Positions 54,019 to 63,097 of a DNA stretch of 64,000 nt are shown one piece after another. The stretch spans positions 1,302,001-1,366,000 of the forward strand of contig NZ_CP078145.1 in NCBI RefSeq assembly GCF_019222765.1. Direction: 5' to 3'. The notes under the pieces are model-generated. The model was not told the DNA's origin and searched no databases. It saw only the letters and a list, made by a program, of their open reading frames with translations. The stretch's first letter is position 1. Every line of letters starts with the position of its first letter. Origin of the DNA: Nocardia iowensis (lineage in GTDB: Bacteria > Actinomycetota > Actinomycetes > Mycobacteriales > Mycobacteriaceae). A program made the position numbers and the translations under genes.

Positions 54019-55038
54019 CTATCCGGTGCCCGATCCGGATGCCGCGCCCGAGTTTGCGAGGTCGACCGCCTTGGTCAGTAACGTGATGCGCTGAGCCGAG
54101 ACGTCCCAAGGCGTTCCCGTCGGCTCGAGTGTCAGCACAACAATGATCCTGTTGTCGTCTGCGCCGACGGATCCGGTCGTGTGCATGGCTCGTTTCGTGA
54201 GGTCGATAGGCGGCCCATCGGGGGATGGTGTGCCTTGCCTGGAAGACGGGTTCTCGCGGATTCCGTCCGGGCCCAGGGTGATTGGGCCAGCTGCGGCGGC
54301 GTCGATCATTTCGCGCGGAATTCGTGGTTTCGGGTTCCCGGGTATGCATTCCTTGCCCGGGTCCGGAGCGGCGCCGAACCCGGACCACCCCTGTTTGACG
54401 GCCCACGGCCGGTCGACTGCGCGCGGAATACCGAAGGACTGGTCGAACCCGTCCTGGGCGCACTTGGTCGACGCGCGCAAATTGCTCACCATGAATTGGC
54501 GCACCGACGGGCTCGCCGTATCGAGGATATAGCGGTAGACAGTCACCACGTCGGCCGCACTGATCGCGGTATAGCCCCACATTCCGCGCGATGCGGGCGG
54601 TGCGGTGTCGGTCAGGCCGAGCTTCGCCACCATTCGCTCGACGATCTTGTCCCACCCACCCAGAACCCACAGGTAGCTCGCGGCGTCGTCGTCACTGGAA
54701 CGCAACATCGCCTGCAGCCGTGGCACATCGTCGGCGGGCAAGTTCTGCGGGTCGTGCGATTCCAGATAGTCGAGGGCAATCAGCAGTTTGACCACCGACG
54801 CGGACCGGTACTGCTTGTGCGCATCGAATTGCACACGCGAGTCGCCGGTTACGCGATCGAAGACCACGAAACTGGCCTCCATACCGGGCGGCACAGCATC
54901 CGAGACGGGATCAGCAACAGCCGGTTGCGCTCCGATTCCCGTCAGCACGGCGACCGCGAACAGCGCAGTGAACAGCCTGGACGGTGTCAGCGGCGCTGTC
55001 CGTCGCTGGGGTCGAAGAGATTTCGCGTAGAGCACCAT
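54019..55038 (-). CDS. Class A beta-lactamase-like serine hydrolase
   Basis: 339 residues. Signal peptide ending near QPAVADP. Motifs: Ser81-Val-Val-Lys84 (SxxK), Ser115-Asp116-Asp117 in place of SDN, and Lys215-Gln-Gly217 in place of KTG. No clear omega-loop Glu166-type motif. It therefore looks like the non-lactamase branch (penicillin-binding-like or esterase). ATG 55038 follows GGGGA; longer frames to 55113 have none. Confidence 0.72.
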   Translation of the reverse strand: MVLYAKSLRPQRRTAPLTPSRLFTALFAVAVLTGIGAQPAVADPVSDAVPPGMEASFVVFDRVTGDSRVQFDAHKQYRSASVVKLLIALDYLESHDPQNLPADDVPRLQAMLRSSDDDAASYLWVLGGWDKIVERMVAKLGLTDTAPPASRGMWGYTAISAADVVTVYRYILDTASPSVRQFMVSNLRASTKCAQDGFDQSFGIPRAVDRPWAVKQGWSGFGAAPDPGKECIPGNPKPRIPREMIDAAAAGPITLGPDGIRENPSSRQGTPSPDGPPIDLTKRAMHTTGSVGADDNRIIVVLTLEPTGTPWDVSAQRITLLTKAVDLANSGAASGSGTG

Positions 55039-55222
55039 ATTTCCCCGTAGGTCGAATCGGCGGCCTAACATGCGCACTTGATAATGCAGAACCCTAGCGG
55101 TGTGCGACAGCATGTGCCAGATCCGTTGCGTGACTGGGGATCACGATCGGGGACCTGCGCACCTGCCGACCATGGCAGCAGAGGGCCGACCCGGACATCT
55201 TCGAGGCGATCGAACAACGAAA

Positions 55223-55250
55223 GCCGCCTTCATCTTTCGATGGAGGCGGC
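55223..55250 (-). terminator. sdh operon terminator
   Basis: GCCGCC-T-TCATC-TTTC-GATG-G-AGGCGGC: a 12-bp hairpin with one G-T pair. On the minus strand the stem is followed by TTTCGTTGTT, a T-rich tract. It lies 39 bases beyond the sdhB stop. Confidence 0.8.
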
Positions 55251-55288
55251 CTTCGCGTCGTGCTTGGTCAGATCGAAGCCGGGGGACT

Positions 55289-56104
55289 TCAGCGGGCGAA
55301 GAGCAATGCGCGCTTGACTTCCTGGATGGCTTTGGTTACTTCGATGCCGCGGGGGCAGGCGTCGGTGCAGTTGAAGGTGGTGCGGCAGCGCCAGACTCCC
55401 TCGACGTCGTTGAGGATGTCGAGGCGTTCGCGGGCGCCTTCGTCGCGGCTGTCGAAGATGAAGCGGTGCGCGTTGACGATGGCGGCGGGGCCGAAGTAGC
55501 TGCCGTCGCTCCAGTACACGGGGCAGGAGGTGGTGCAGCAGGCGCAGAGGATGCACTTGGTGGTGTCATCGAAGCGGGCGCGGTCGGCCTGGCTCTGGAT
55601 GCGCTCGCGGGTCGGCTCGTTACCCGAGGTCATCAGGTAGGGCTTCACCGCGCGGAACGCGTCGAAGAACGGCTCCATGTTCACCACGAGGTCCTTCTCC
55701 ACGGGCAGGCCGCGGATCGGCTCGACGGTGATCGTGATCGACTTGCCGCCCTTGGGCAGCATGTCCTTCATCAGCACCTTGCAGGCCAGCCGGTTCACCC
55801 CGTTGATCCGCATGGCGTCCGACCCGCACACGCCGTGCGCGCAGGAGCGGCGGAAGGTGAGCGTGCCGTCCAGGTAGGACTTGATGTAGATGAGCACGTT
55901 GAGGAAGCGGTCGGTCGGCAGGACCGGTACCTGGAACGACTCCCAGTGCGCGCCCTTCTCGTCCTCCGGATTGAACCGGGCGACCTTGACGGTGATCATC
56001 ACCGAGCCCTCGGGGACCGGGGCGGGCTTGGCCGGGGGTGTCTTCTCGAGTACGCCGGGGGACGGTGAGGCGGCGGAGCCGCCGGGGTGGGTATGCACAG
56101 TCAT
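55289..56104 (-). CDS. sdhB: Succinate dehydrogenase iron-sulfur subunit
   Basis: 271 residues. 2Fe-2S site SCAHGVCGSDAM, then CILCACCTTSCPVYW and CRTTFNCTDACPRGI for the 4Fe-4S and 3Fe-4S clusters. N-terminal extension of about 35 Pro/Ser residues. Start ATG overlaps the sdhA stop (TGATG). Passes electrons from SdhA flavin to quinone. Confidence 0.97.
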   Translation of the reverse strand: MTVHTHPGGSAASPSPGVLEKTPPAKPAPVPEGSVMITVKVARFNPEDEKGAHWESFQVPVLPTDRFLNVLIYIKSYLDGTLTFRRSCAHGVCGSDAMRINGVNRLACKVLMKDMLPKGGKSITITVEPIRGLPVEKDLVVNMEPFFDAFRAVKPYLMTSGNEPTRERIQSQADRARFDDTTKCILCACCTTSCPVYWSDGSYFGPAAIVNAHRFIFDSRDEGARERLDILNDVEGVWRCRTTFNCTDACPRGIEVTKAIQEVKRALLFAR

Positions 56105-57870
56105 CAGTACTTACGCTCCATCGGCTCGTAACGGGTCTGCACCACCGGCTTGAAGTCGAGGCGGATATCCGAGATGAGATCCGGGCTCTCCTTGTAGGCC
56201 ATCGTGTGCCGCATGAAGTTCACGTCGTCGCGGTCCGGGTAGTCCTCGCGAGCGTGGCCGCCGCGCGATTCCTTGCGGTTGAGCGCACCGACAACGGTGA
56301 CTTCGGCCAGTTCCAGCAGGAAGCCGAGCTCGACGGCCTCGAGCAGATCGCTGTTGTAGCGTTTGCCCTTGTCCTGCACCGTGATCCGGCTGTAGCGCTC
56401 CTTGAGCACGTGGATGTCGGTGAGCGCCTGCTTGAGGGTGTCCTCGGTGCGGAACACGGCGGCATTCATGTCCATCGTGTACTGCAGTTCGGTGCGGATG
56501 TCGGCGACCCGCTCGTTGCCGTGATCGGACAGGATCAGCGCCAGCCAGTCCTGCACCATCCGGGCAGGCTGCTCCGGCATCTCCACGAACTCGGTGCGGT
56601 GCGCGTACTCCGCCGCGGCGATGCCCGCACGACGGCCGAACACGTTGATGTCCAACAGCGAGTTGGTGCCGAGGCGGTTGGAGCCGTGCACCGAGACGCA
56701 CGCGCACTCACCGGCCGCGTACAGGCCGGGCACCACGTCGGTGTTGTTGCGCAGCACCTCGCCGCGGATCTTGGTCGGGATACCACCCATCACGTAGTGG
56801 CAGGTCGGCATGACCGGCACCAGCTCGGTCACCGGGTCCACGCCCAGGTAGGTGCGGGCGAACTCGGTGATGTCGGGCAGCTTCTCTTCGAGCACGTCCG
56901 CGCCGAGGTGGGTCACGTCGATGTAGACGTAGTCCTTGTTCGGACCGGCGCCGCGGCCCTCCAGCACCTCGAGGACCATCGAGCGGGCGACGATGTCGCG
57001 CGGCGCGAGGTCCTTGATGGTGGGCGCGTAGCGCTCCATGAACCGCTCGCCGCTGGCATTGCGCAGGATGCCGCCCTCGCCGCGCACGGCCTCCGAGATG
57101 AGGATGCCGAGACCGGCCAGACCTGTGGGATGGAACTGGTGGAACTCCATGTCCTCCAGCGGCAGACCCTTGCGGAACACGATCGCCATGCCGTCACCGG
57201 TCAGCGTGTGCGCGTTCGAGGTGGTCTTGTACATCCGGCCCGAGCCGCCGGTGGCGAACACGATCGACTTGGCGTGGAAGACGTGCAGGTCACCGGTGGC
57301 CAACTCGTAGGCGACCACGCCGGTCGCGACCTGACCGCGGTCGGTGTCGCTCATCACCAGGTCGAGCACGTAGAACTCGTTGAAGAACTCCACGTCGTGC
57401 TTGACGCAGTTCTGGTACAGCGTCTGCAGGATCATGTGGCCGGTGCGGTCGGCGGCGTAACACGCGCGGCGGACCGGAGCCTTGCCGTGGTCGCGGGTGT
57501 GCCCGCCGAAACGGCGCTGGTCGATCTTGCCTTCGGGGGTCCGGTTGAACGGCAGACCCATCTTCTCCAGGTCCATCACCGCGTCGATGGCCTCCTTGGC
57601 CATGATCTCCGCGGCGTCCTGGTCGACCAGGTAGTCGCCACCCTTGACGGTGTCGAAGGTGTGCCATTCCCAGTTGTCTTCTTCGACATTCGCCAGCGCG
57701 GCGCACATGCCGCCCTGCGCCGCGCCGGTGTGGCTGCGGGTCGGGTAGAGCTTGGTCAGGACGGCGGTGCGCGCCCGGGGCCCTGCCTCGATCGCCGCGC
57801 GCATGCCGGCGCCACCGGCACCGACGATCACGACATCGTAGCGATGCTCCTGAATCCGCGATTCACTCAT
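56104..57870 (-). CDS. sdhA: Succinate dehydrogenase flavoprotein subunit
   Basis: 588 residues. FAD site VVIVGAGGAGMRAAIEA; His47 in RSHTGAAQGG is the covalent FAD attachment. GGHTRDHGKAPVRRACYAADRTGHMIL contains the catalytic Arg/His region, and GSNRLGTNSLLDINVFGRRAG the FAD C-terminal part. The operon order sdhCDAB equals M. tuberculosis Rv3316-Rv3319. ATG 57870. Confidence 0.97.
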   Translation of the reverse strand: MSESRIQEHRYDVVIVGAGGAGMRAAIEAGPRARTAVLTKLYPTRSHTGAAQGGMCAALANVEEDNWEWHTFDTVKGGDYLVDQDAAEIMAKEAIDAVMDLEKMGLPFNRTPEGKIDQRRFGGHTRDHGKAPVRRACYAADRTGHMILQTLYQNCVKHDVEFFNEFYVLDLVMSDTDRGQVATGVVAYELATGDLHVFHAKSIVFATGGSGRMYKTTSNAHTLTGDGMAIVFRKGLPLEDMEFHQFHPTGLAGLGILISEAVRGEGGILRNASGERFMERYAPTIKDLAPRDIVARSMVLEVLEGRGAGPNKDYVYIDVTHLGADVLEEKLPDITEFARTYLGVDPVTELVPVMPTCHYVMGGIPTKIRGEVLRNNTDVVPGLYAAGECACVSVHGSNRLGTNSLLDINVFGRRAGIAAAEYAHRTEFVEMPEQPARMVQDWLALILSDHGNERVADIRTELQYTMDMNAAVFRTEDTLKQALTDIHVLKERYSRITVQDKGKRYNSDLLEAVELGFLLELAEVTVVGALNRKESRGGHAREDYPDRDDVNFMRHTMAYKESPDLISDIRLDFKPVVQTRYEPMERKY

Positions 57871-57885
57871 CGGAGTGGCCTGTTC

Positions 57886-58317
57886 CTAACTGATGTTGGG
57901 GTCGAAGGTGAAGATGACGTAGGTGCCGACGGCCAAGATCAGGATCATCGAGATGGCCAGCAGCGTGTTCAGCCAGAATCGTGTCGAGTCCTTGCGCGAG
58001 TAGTCCGCGATCACCGTGCGCAGGCCGTTGCCGCCGTGCAGCTGGGCGAGCCAGAGCATGCTCAGGTCCCACAGCTGCCAGAACGGGCTGGCCCAGCGGC
58101 CTGCGACGAAGCCGAAGTTGAGCCGCTTCACGCCGCCGTCGAGCAGCAGCATGATCGACATGTGGCCGAGCACGAGGACGATCAGCAGCAGGCCGGAGAA
58201 GCGCATGAACAGCCAGGCGTACTTCTCGAAGTTGTTGCTGGCCCTGGCCCGCGGCGAACGCGGCGAATCCAGGCTGGCGGGCCGGTCGTACGACTTACCG
58301 AGAACGGGTGCGGTCAT
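57886..58317 (-). CDS. sdhD: Succinate dehydrogenase membrane anchor subunit
   Basis: 143 residues, three TM segments. A heme/quinone-type His lies in LVLGHMSIML. ATG 58317 (MTAPVLGKS) is one base past the sdhC stop (TGATATG region), so co-translated. Matches the SdhD position and length in mycobacteria. Confidence 0.92.
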   Translation of the reverse strand: MTAPVLGKSYDRPASLDSPRSPRARASNNFEKYAWLFMRFSGLLLIVLVLGHMSIMLLLDGGVKRLNFGFVAGRWASPFWQLWDLSMLWLAQLHGGNGLRTVIADYSRKDSTRFWLNTLLAISMILILAVGTYVIFTFDPNIS

Positions 58318-58318
58318 A

Positions 58319-58717
58319 TCAGTGCTCCGTGAACAGGTAGAAGAACATGCGACCGATCGCGGGCGCCGCCAGCACGATGACAACCGCGAGGACGACCCAG
58401 AGCATCACGCGCTGGTACTTAGGGCCTTTGGCCCAGAAGTCGACCAGGATCACCCGGACGCCGTTGAGCGCGTGGAAAAGCACGCAGACAACGAGGCCCA
58501 TTTCCATCAACGCGACGATGGGGGATTTGTAGGTCTCGATGGCACGGTTGTAGGTGTCCGGACTGACCCGGACCAACGCGGTATCCAAGACGTGCACGAA
58601 GAGGAAGAAGAAGATGGTGACACCGGTGATCCGGTGCAGCGCCCAGGACCACATTCCGGGGTCGCCTCGGTACAGCGTCTTCCGCTTCGGCTGGGCCGGA
58701 GCTTCTATCGTGGTCAT
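58319..58717 (-). CDS. sdhC: Succinate dehydrogenase cytochrome b556 subunit
   Basis: 132 residues, three TM segments. Signature MWSWALHRITGVTIFFFLFVHVLDT and LFHALNGVRVIL, with the heme-ligand His in the latter. First gene of sdhCDAB. ATG 58717 (MTTIEAP) follows GGAGG at 11 bases. Divergent from cdd. Confidence 0.94.
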   Translation of the reverse strand: MTTIEAPAQPKRKTLYRGDPGMWSWALHRITGVTIFFFLFVHVLDTALVRVSPDTYNRAIETYKSPIVALMEMGLVVCVLFHALNGVRVILVDFWAKGPKYQRVMLWVVLAVVIVLAAPAIGRMFFYLFTEH

Positions 58718-58995
58718 AGAGTGCGGTGCCTCCAACGTCGTTGATGGACCCGGTTCATTGATCCTGTGCCGGCTGCGTTTGGGGGCAAATGCCCAGGTGG
58801 CTGCGCCGCGGCCCGCTGCCGGGAACCTGAACCGATCTGTTCTGGACTCTAATCCTCTAGGTTTGCCGGAACTAATTCGGCGTGCCGTGCGTTGCGCTAC
58901 AGTCGGGCCGGTTAGGTTTGCCTTTCTTGATGCGTGAAGGGTTCCTCCGCGGCCCTCGCACGGCCAAGTCCGGCCCGCTTCCGAAGAGGTTCCCG
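58718..58995. promoter_or_regulatory. sdhC/cdd divergent promoter with iron-box-like sites
   Basis: Two 19-bp sequences resemble the DtxR/IdeR consensus TWAGGTWAGSCTWACCTWA: 58857-58875 (14 matches, with intact TAGGTTTGCC) and 58912-58930 (15 matches). They share TAGGTTTGCC. Regulation of an Fe-S operon by iron would make sense, but the match is imperfect and may be chance. Confidence 0.35.
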
Positions 58996-59397
58996 ATGTC
59001 GCAAATCGACTGGAAATCCCTGCGTGACAACGCAATTCAAGTCATGCGCAATGCCTATGTGCCGTACTCGCGGTTTCCGGTCGGCGCGGCGGCTCTCAGT
59101 GCCGATGGTCGCATTGTGAGCGGGTGCAATGTGGAAAATGTCTCATATGGTTTGACCCTCTGCGCCGAATGCGTACTCGTCGGTAACTTGCATTCCGGTG
59201 GGGGCGGGCGCTTGCTGGCCATCGCGGTGACCGATTCCCGCGGCGAAATCCTGATGCCCTGCGGGCGCTGCCGACAATTGCTGTACGAACACGGTGGGCC
59301 CGACCTCTTGGTCGATCACCGGGACGGGCCCGTCCCGCTACGCGTCCTGCTGCCGGACGCCTTCGGCCCGGACAACTTGACCGCCGGGCAGGTGTGA
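58996..59397 (+). CDS. cdd: Cytidine deaminase
   Basis: 133 residues. Zinc site Cys56-Ala-Glu58 in LCAECVL with Cys89 and Cys92 in MPCGRC. NVENVSYG holds substrate contacts. Deaminates cytidine/deoxycytidine to uridine forms in pyrimidine salvage. ATG 58996 follows AGAGG. Starts the cdd-deoA-add neighbourhood known from Rv3315c-Rv3313c, though two small genes are inserted between. Confidence 0.96.
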   Translation: MSQIDWKSLRDNAIQVMRNAYVPYSRFPVGAAALSADGRIVSGCNVENVSYGLTLCAECVLVGNLHSGGGGRLLAIAVTDSRGEILMPCGRCRQLLYEHGGPDLLVDHRDGPVPLRVLLPDAFGPDNLTAGQV

Positions 59398-59405
59398 GCG
59401 CGCGC

Positions 59406-59669
59406 TCAGGCTTCGAGTGCCGCGTCGATCTCGGCCTCGGTGGCGCGGGAGACCGGTGGGAACTGGATCGGGGGAATCTCCAGGCGCTCCATGATCAGAG
59501 CCATGCCTCGCCCTAGCTGGTTCACACCATCTATCAGGCGGCCGGTTTCGATCCGGCAGCAGGCACCGGCCCTGGTGAGCTGGTAGAGCGTCTCGCTGTG
59601 GCTTTCCTCGATGTCGGTAACGCGTGTCTCGAGCTTGCCGATGCGGCGGTCGATGTGTGCGGATGTCAT
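59406..59669 (-). CDS. Small coiled-coil protein, tandem paralogue 1
   Basis: 87 residues. Starts MTSAHIDRRIGKLETRVTDIEE with heptad pattern, then a helix and the tail ALIMERLEIPP...EAEIDAALEA. No family I recognise. Near-identical start and end to the gene at 59680 (MTSAHIDRRVAKLETRVADIEE; LIMERLGIPP), so they arose by tandem duplication. Confidence 0.65.
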   Translation of the reverse strand: MTSAHIDRRIGKLETRVTDIEESHSETLYQLTRAGACCRIETGRLIDGVNQLGRGMALIMERLEIPPIQFPPVSRATEAEIDAALEA

Positions 59670-59679
59670 GGTCGGCGCC

Positions 59680-59949
59680 TCAGCAATCGGCGTCGAGCGC
59701 CGCGTCGATATCGGCCTCGGTCGGCATGGCGACTTCGGCGATATCGGTTGGCGGAATCCCGAGTCTTTCCATGATGAGGGTCAGGCTTCGGCCAATGCCG
59801 TTTCCCTGGTCGGTGGAGCGGCGTGCCCAAATTTCCAGTCCGGTGACTCGTCGCGTCAACCTGAGCTGAGACTCGCTGTAGTGCTCCTCGATGTCGGCCA
59901 CGCGCGTCTCGAGCTTCGCCACGCGGCGGTCGATGTGTGCGGATGTCAT
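59680..59949 (-). CDS. Small coiled-coil protein, tandem paralogue 2
   Basis: 89 residues, paralogue of the preceding gene (see it for shape). The central segment (SESQLRLTRRVTGLEIWARRSTDQGNGIGRS) differs more than the ends. Ten bases separate this stop... upstream gene order is paralogue 2 then 1 on the minus strand, so one transcript. The leading heptads resemble the larger coiled-coil protein at 24938. Confidence 0.65.
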   Translation of the reverse strand: MTSAHIDRRVAKLETRVADIEEHYSESQLRLTRRVTGLEIWARRSTDQGNGIGRSLTLIMERLGIPPTDIAEVAMPTEADIDAALDADC

Positions 59950-60048
59950 TGCTTCCCCCTAGCCCCTCGAACGATTGATGCGGCGAGGCTATCGAAGACC
60001 ACCGACAAGAACCAGACCCGGACGGCATCTCATGCCAGACTGGCGAAT

Positions 60049-61338
60049 GTGACGGCACTGGACGCGGTTTCGATCATCACGACCAAGCGGGACGGCGGCG
60101 AGCTGTCGGACGCGCAGATCGACTGGGTGGTCGATGGATTCACCCGCGGGGCGGTGGCCGACGAGCAGATGTCGGCGCTGGCGATGGCGATCGTGTGGCG
60201 TGGGATGACGCGGCGGGAGACCGCGCGCTGGACCAACGCCATGATCGCGTCGGGCAGTCGGATGGATTTCACCGGTCTGCCGCGCCCGACCGTCGACAAG
60301 CATTCGACCGGCGGGGTCGGTGACAAGATCACACTGCCGTTGGCGCCGCTGGTCGCAGCCTGCGGTGCCGCGGTCCCGCAACTGTCCGGGCGCGGGCTCG
60401 GGCACACGGGCGGCACGCTCGACAAGCTCGAGGCCATCCCGGGCTGGCAGGCCGACGTTTCGGTACCGCGCATGCGGGAGATACTCGCCGATCCCGCGAT
60501 CGGCGCGGTGATCTGCGCGGCGGGCGCCGATCTCGCACCCGCGGACAAGCGGCTCTACGCGCTGCGCGACGTCACCGGAACGGTCGAATCCATCCCGCTG
60601 ATCGCCAGCTCGATCATGAGCAAGAAGATCGCCGAGGGCACCGCGGCCCTGGTGCTCGATGTGAAGGTCGGCGCGGGCGCGTTCCTGAAGACCCTCGACG
60701 GCGCCCGCGAATTGGCCACGGCCATGGTCGAATTGGGCACCGACGCCGGGGTCAGGACGGTGGCGCTGCTGACCGCGATGGACACCCCGCTCGGCCGCAC
60801 CGCGGGCAACGCCATGGAAGTCGCCGAGTCGGTCGAGGTGCTGGCGGGCGGTGGGCCCGCCGACATCGTGGAGCTGACCGTCACCCTCGCCCGCGAGATG
60901 GTCGCCCTCGCCGGGCTCGATATCGATCCCGCCGATGTGCTCGCCGACGGCCGCGCGATGGACCAGTGGCGCGCGATGGTCCACGCTCAAGGCGGCAACC
61001 CGGACGCGCCGCTGCCCACGGCGAAACACACCGAGGTCGTGCGAGCCGAGCGGTCCGGTGTGCTGACCCGTCTCGACGCCATGGGCGTCGGCATCGCCGC
61101 CTGGCGCCTGGGTGCGGGCCGGGCCCGTCAAGGCGATCCGGTCCAAGCCGGCGCTGGCATCGAAATGCACGCCAAGCCAGGTGATTCCGTCACCACCGGC
61201 CAGCCGTTGCTCACCTTGCACACCGACACCCCGGAAGCTTTCCCCGGTGCCTATGCCGCTTTGCAAGATGCCTTCGCCATCGGCGAGTCCACCGAAAAGC
61301 CCGCCACGCCACTGATACTCGGCCGCATCGACGCCTGA
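60049..61338 (+). CDS. deoA: Thymidine phosphorylase
   Basis: 429 residues. Family signatures: KHSTGGVGDKITLPLAPLVAACG (phosphate site), GRGLGHTGGTLDKLEAIPGW and SSIMSKKIAEG. Cleaves thymidine/deoxyuridine to base plus deoxyribose-1-phosphate. GTG 60049 taken as start; weak ribosome site. Same place as Rv3314c. Confidence 0.95.
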   Translation: MTALDAVSIITTKRDGGELSDAQIDWVVDGFTRGAVADEQMSALAMAIVWRGMTRRETARWTNAMIASGSRMDFTGLPRPTVDKHSTGGVGDKITLPLAPLVAACGAAVPQLSGRGLGHTGGTLDKLEAIPGWQADVSVPRMREILADPAIGAVICAAGADLAPADKRLYALRDVTGTVESIPLIASSIMSKKIAEGTAALVLDVKVGAGAFLKTLDGARELATAMVELGTDAGVRTVALLTAMDTPLGRTAGNAMEVAESVEVLAGGGPADIVELTVTLAREMVALAGLDIDPADVLADGRAMDQWRAMVHAQGGNPDAPLPTAKHTEVVRAERSGVLTRLDAMGVGIAAWRLGAGRARQGDPVQAGAGIEMHAKPGDSVTTGQPLLTLHTDTPEAFPGAYAALQDAFAIGESTEKPATPLILGRIDA

Positions 61339-61658
61339 CCTGCCTATTCGGCCAGTGAATTGGCTTGCCGCGCAAAACACCCGATCCGGAACGACCGCTC
61401 GTCGCCGATCCGAGCATCACGATTCCTGAGGGAGTGGTGCGCGCGAGTTGATGTGGTGTGCGCTGCATGCCGACTGCTCGGTACGTGGACCTGGCTGTGT
61501 TCGGTATCGCATCAATCGCAGTAACTGCAGGTGAGCCAGTGTGTGCGGTGGGGCGGTGGGTGTCCGGTTGTGGGCCGGGGCGGGTTGGCTGGGCAACGAG
61601 ATGGTTGCCACTTGGGCAGTAGGGTGCCGTTCCGCTGCCGTGCGGCTACCGTCGTTAC
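61339..61658. other. 320-bp spacer between deoA and add
   Basis: No gene seen. Contains GCAGT-A-ACTGC (61520s) and runs of G before add. Promoter elements for add are expected but not recognisable. Possible Rho-type ends of deoA cannot be judged. Confidence 0.3.
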
Positions 61659-62756
61659 ATGACTGGACCGACCGCATTGACCCTTGCCTCGATCCGACAA
61701 GCGCCAAAAGCGCTGCTGCACGACCACCTCGACGGTGGTCTACGGCCTGCGACGGTGCTGGAGCTGGCCGCCGAATGCGACTATGCGGACCTACCCGCCA
61801 CCGACGAGGCGACGCTGGCCGCCTGGTTCCGGGACGCGGCCGACAGCGGATCGCTGGAACTGTATCTGGAAACCTTCGCGCACACCGTCGCCGTCATGCA
61901 GACGCCCGAGGGCCTGCGCCGGGTTGCCCGCGAATGCGCGGAAGACCTGTCCGCCGACGGGGTGGTGTACGCCGAGGTGCGGTTCGCTCCCGAACAGCAC
62001 CTGGAACGCGGACTGACGCTCGACGAGGTCGTCGAGCACACCCTCGAGGGGTTCCGCGAGGGCGCGGCGGCTGCCGCGGCGGCGGGGCGGCCCATCGTGG
62101 TGACCTGCCTGCTCACCGCCATGCGGCACGCGGCACGCTCACGCGAGATCGCCGAACTCGCCGTGCGCTTCCGCGACCGCGGCGTCGGCGGCTTCGACAT
62201 CGCGGGTGCGGAGGCGGGATACCCGCCGAGCAGGCATCTGGATGCCTTCGAATACATGCGAGCCAATAGCGCGCACTTCACGATTCACGCGGGCGAGGCA
62301 TTCGGGTTGCCGTCGATCCACGAGGCGCTCGCCTTCTGCGGCTGCGATCGGCTCGGCCACGGTGTGCGCATCACCGACGACATCAGTGTGCCCGGTGCGA
62401 TCGAGGACGCGCGCCTCGGACTCGTCGCGAACTACGTGCGTGACATGCGCATTCCGCTCGAGCTCTGTCCGTCGTCCAATGTGCAGACCGGCGCGGTGCC
62501 CTCGCTGGACAAGCACCCGTTCGACCTGCTGGCCCGGCTGCGCTTCCGCGTCACGGTCAACACCGACAACCGCTTGATGAGCGATACCAGCATGAGCCAG
62601 GAAATGCTCAAACTGGTAGACACCTTCGGCTACGGCTGGAGTGATCTGGAGCGCTTCACCATCAACGCGATGAAGTCGGCGTTCATCCCGTTCCCGGAGC
62701 GACTGCGCATCATCGACAACATCATCAAGCCCGGCTACGCGGTGCTGCTCGGTTAG
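61659..62756 (+). CDS. add: Adenosine deaminase
   Basis: 365 residues. Metal site [12 protein letters not shown] (His21, His23), IHAGEAFG with His/Glu, GHGVRI, and [12 protein letters not shown] in place of the usual Asp-Asp. Deaminates adenosine to inosine in purine salvage. ATG 61659. Same place as Rv3313c. A strong hairpin follows. Confidence 0.96.
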   Translation: MTGPTALTLASIRQAPKALLHDHLDGGLRPATVLELAAECDYADLPATDEATLAAWFRDAADSGSLELYLETFAHTVAVMQTPEGLRRVARECAEDLSADGVVYAEVRFAPEQHLERGLTLDEVVEHTLEGFREGAAAAAAAGRPIVVTCLLTAMRHAARSREIAELAVRFRDRGVGGFDIAGAEAGYPPSRHLDAFEYMRANSAHFTIHAGEAFGLPSIHEALAFCGCDRLGHGVRITDDISVPGAIEDARLGLVANYVRDMRIPLELCPSSNVQTGAVPSLDKHPFDLLARLRFRVTVNTDNRLMSDTSMSQEMLKLVDTFGYGWSDLERFTINAMKSAFIPFPERLRIIDNIIKPGYAVLLG

Positions 62757-62782
62757 TCAACGGCCGCAACAGGTTCAGCGAG

Positions 62783-62815
62783 CCGGGCGTCCCGTCCGAG
62801 GTGACGGGAGCCCGG
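62783..62815 (+). terminator. add terminator hairpin
   Basis: CCGGGC-G-TCCCGTC-N6-GACGGGA-GCCCGG: 13 bp with one bulged G. It starts 27 bases after the add stop. Confidence 0.65.
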
Positions 62816-62960
62816 TTCGCCTGTCGGCCAGATGGGCGCAACCACCGCGCACTTTTCCTCGAGCAGCGCACGAAATCGCTGGAATTCGTGCGCAGCAGGC
62901 TGTCTCGCACGCGGCACCACTACACGCGCGGGGTGCGTGCGGGTGGCCAACTCCTTGTCG

Positions 62961-63028
62961 ATCTCACAGAGCGTTCATACGCCTCCCAGGGTTACATGCG
63001 CTGTGAGGCGTGGGACGCTCTGTGAGAT
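62961..63028. other. Composite nested hairpin
   Basis: Outer arms ATCTCACAGAGCGT (62961-62974) and ACGCTCTGTGAGAT (63015-63028), 14 bp perfect. Inner arms ACGCCTC (62979-62985) and GAGGCGT (63005-63011), with small interior loops of 4 and 3 bases. Large enough for a stable RNA, cruciform or protein-binding element. It lies 70 bp before the next gene's ATG. Confidence 0.6.
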
Positions 63029-63097
63029 GAGTGGAGGGGCCTGGGCGCAGTGACCACCTGGGGGTGTCAGGTCGCCGGTTCGCTAGCGTGGCTGAGC

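Larger units (their letters stand above)
62757..63097. other. 341-bp intergenic region with three inverted repeats
   Basis: No gene. Holds the add terminator (62783-62815), GCGCACGAA-N10-TTCGTGCGC (62866-62893) and the composite hairpin at 62961-63028. The 15-mer GCGCACGAAATCGCT at 62866 also occurs at 4668 near the metX end. Confidence 0.5.

Noticed and set aside
56038..58332. 764-codon plus-strand open frame opposite sdhA/sdhD
   Set aside because: Antisense to conserved sdh genes; no recognisable domain.
59989..61380. Minus-strand open frame opposite deoA
   Set aside because: Antisense shadow of thymidine phosphorylase.
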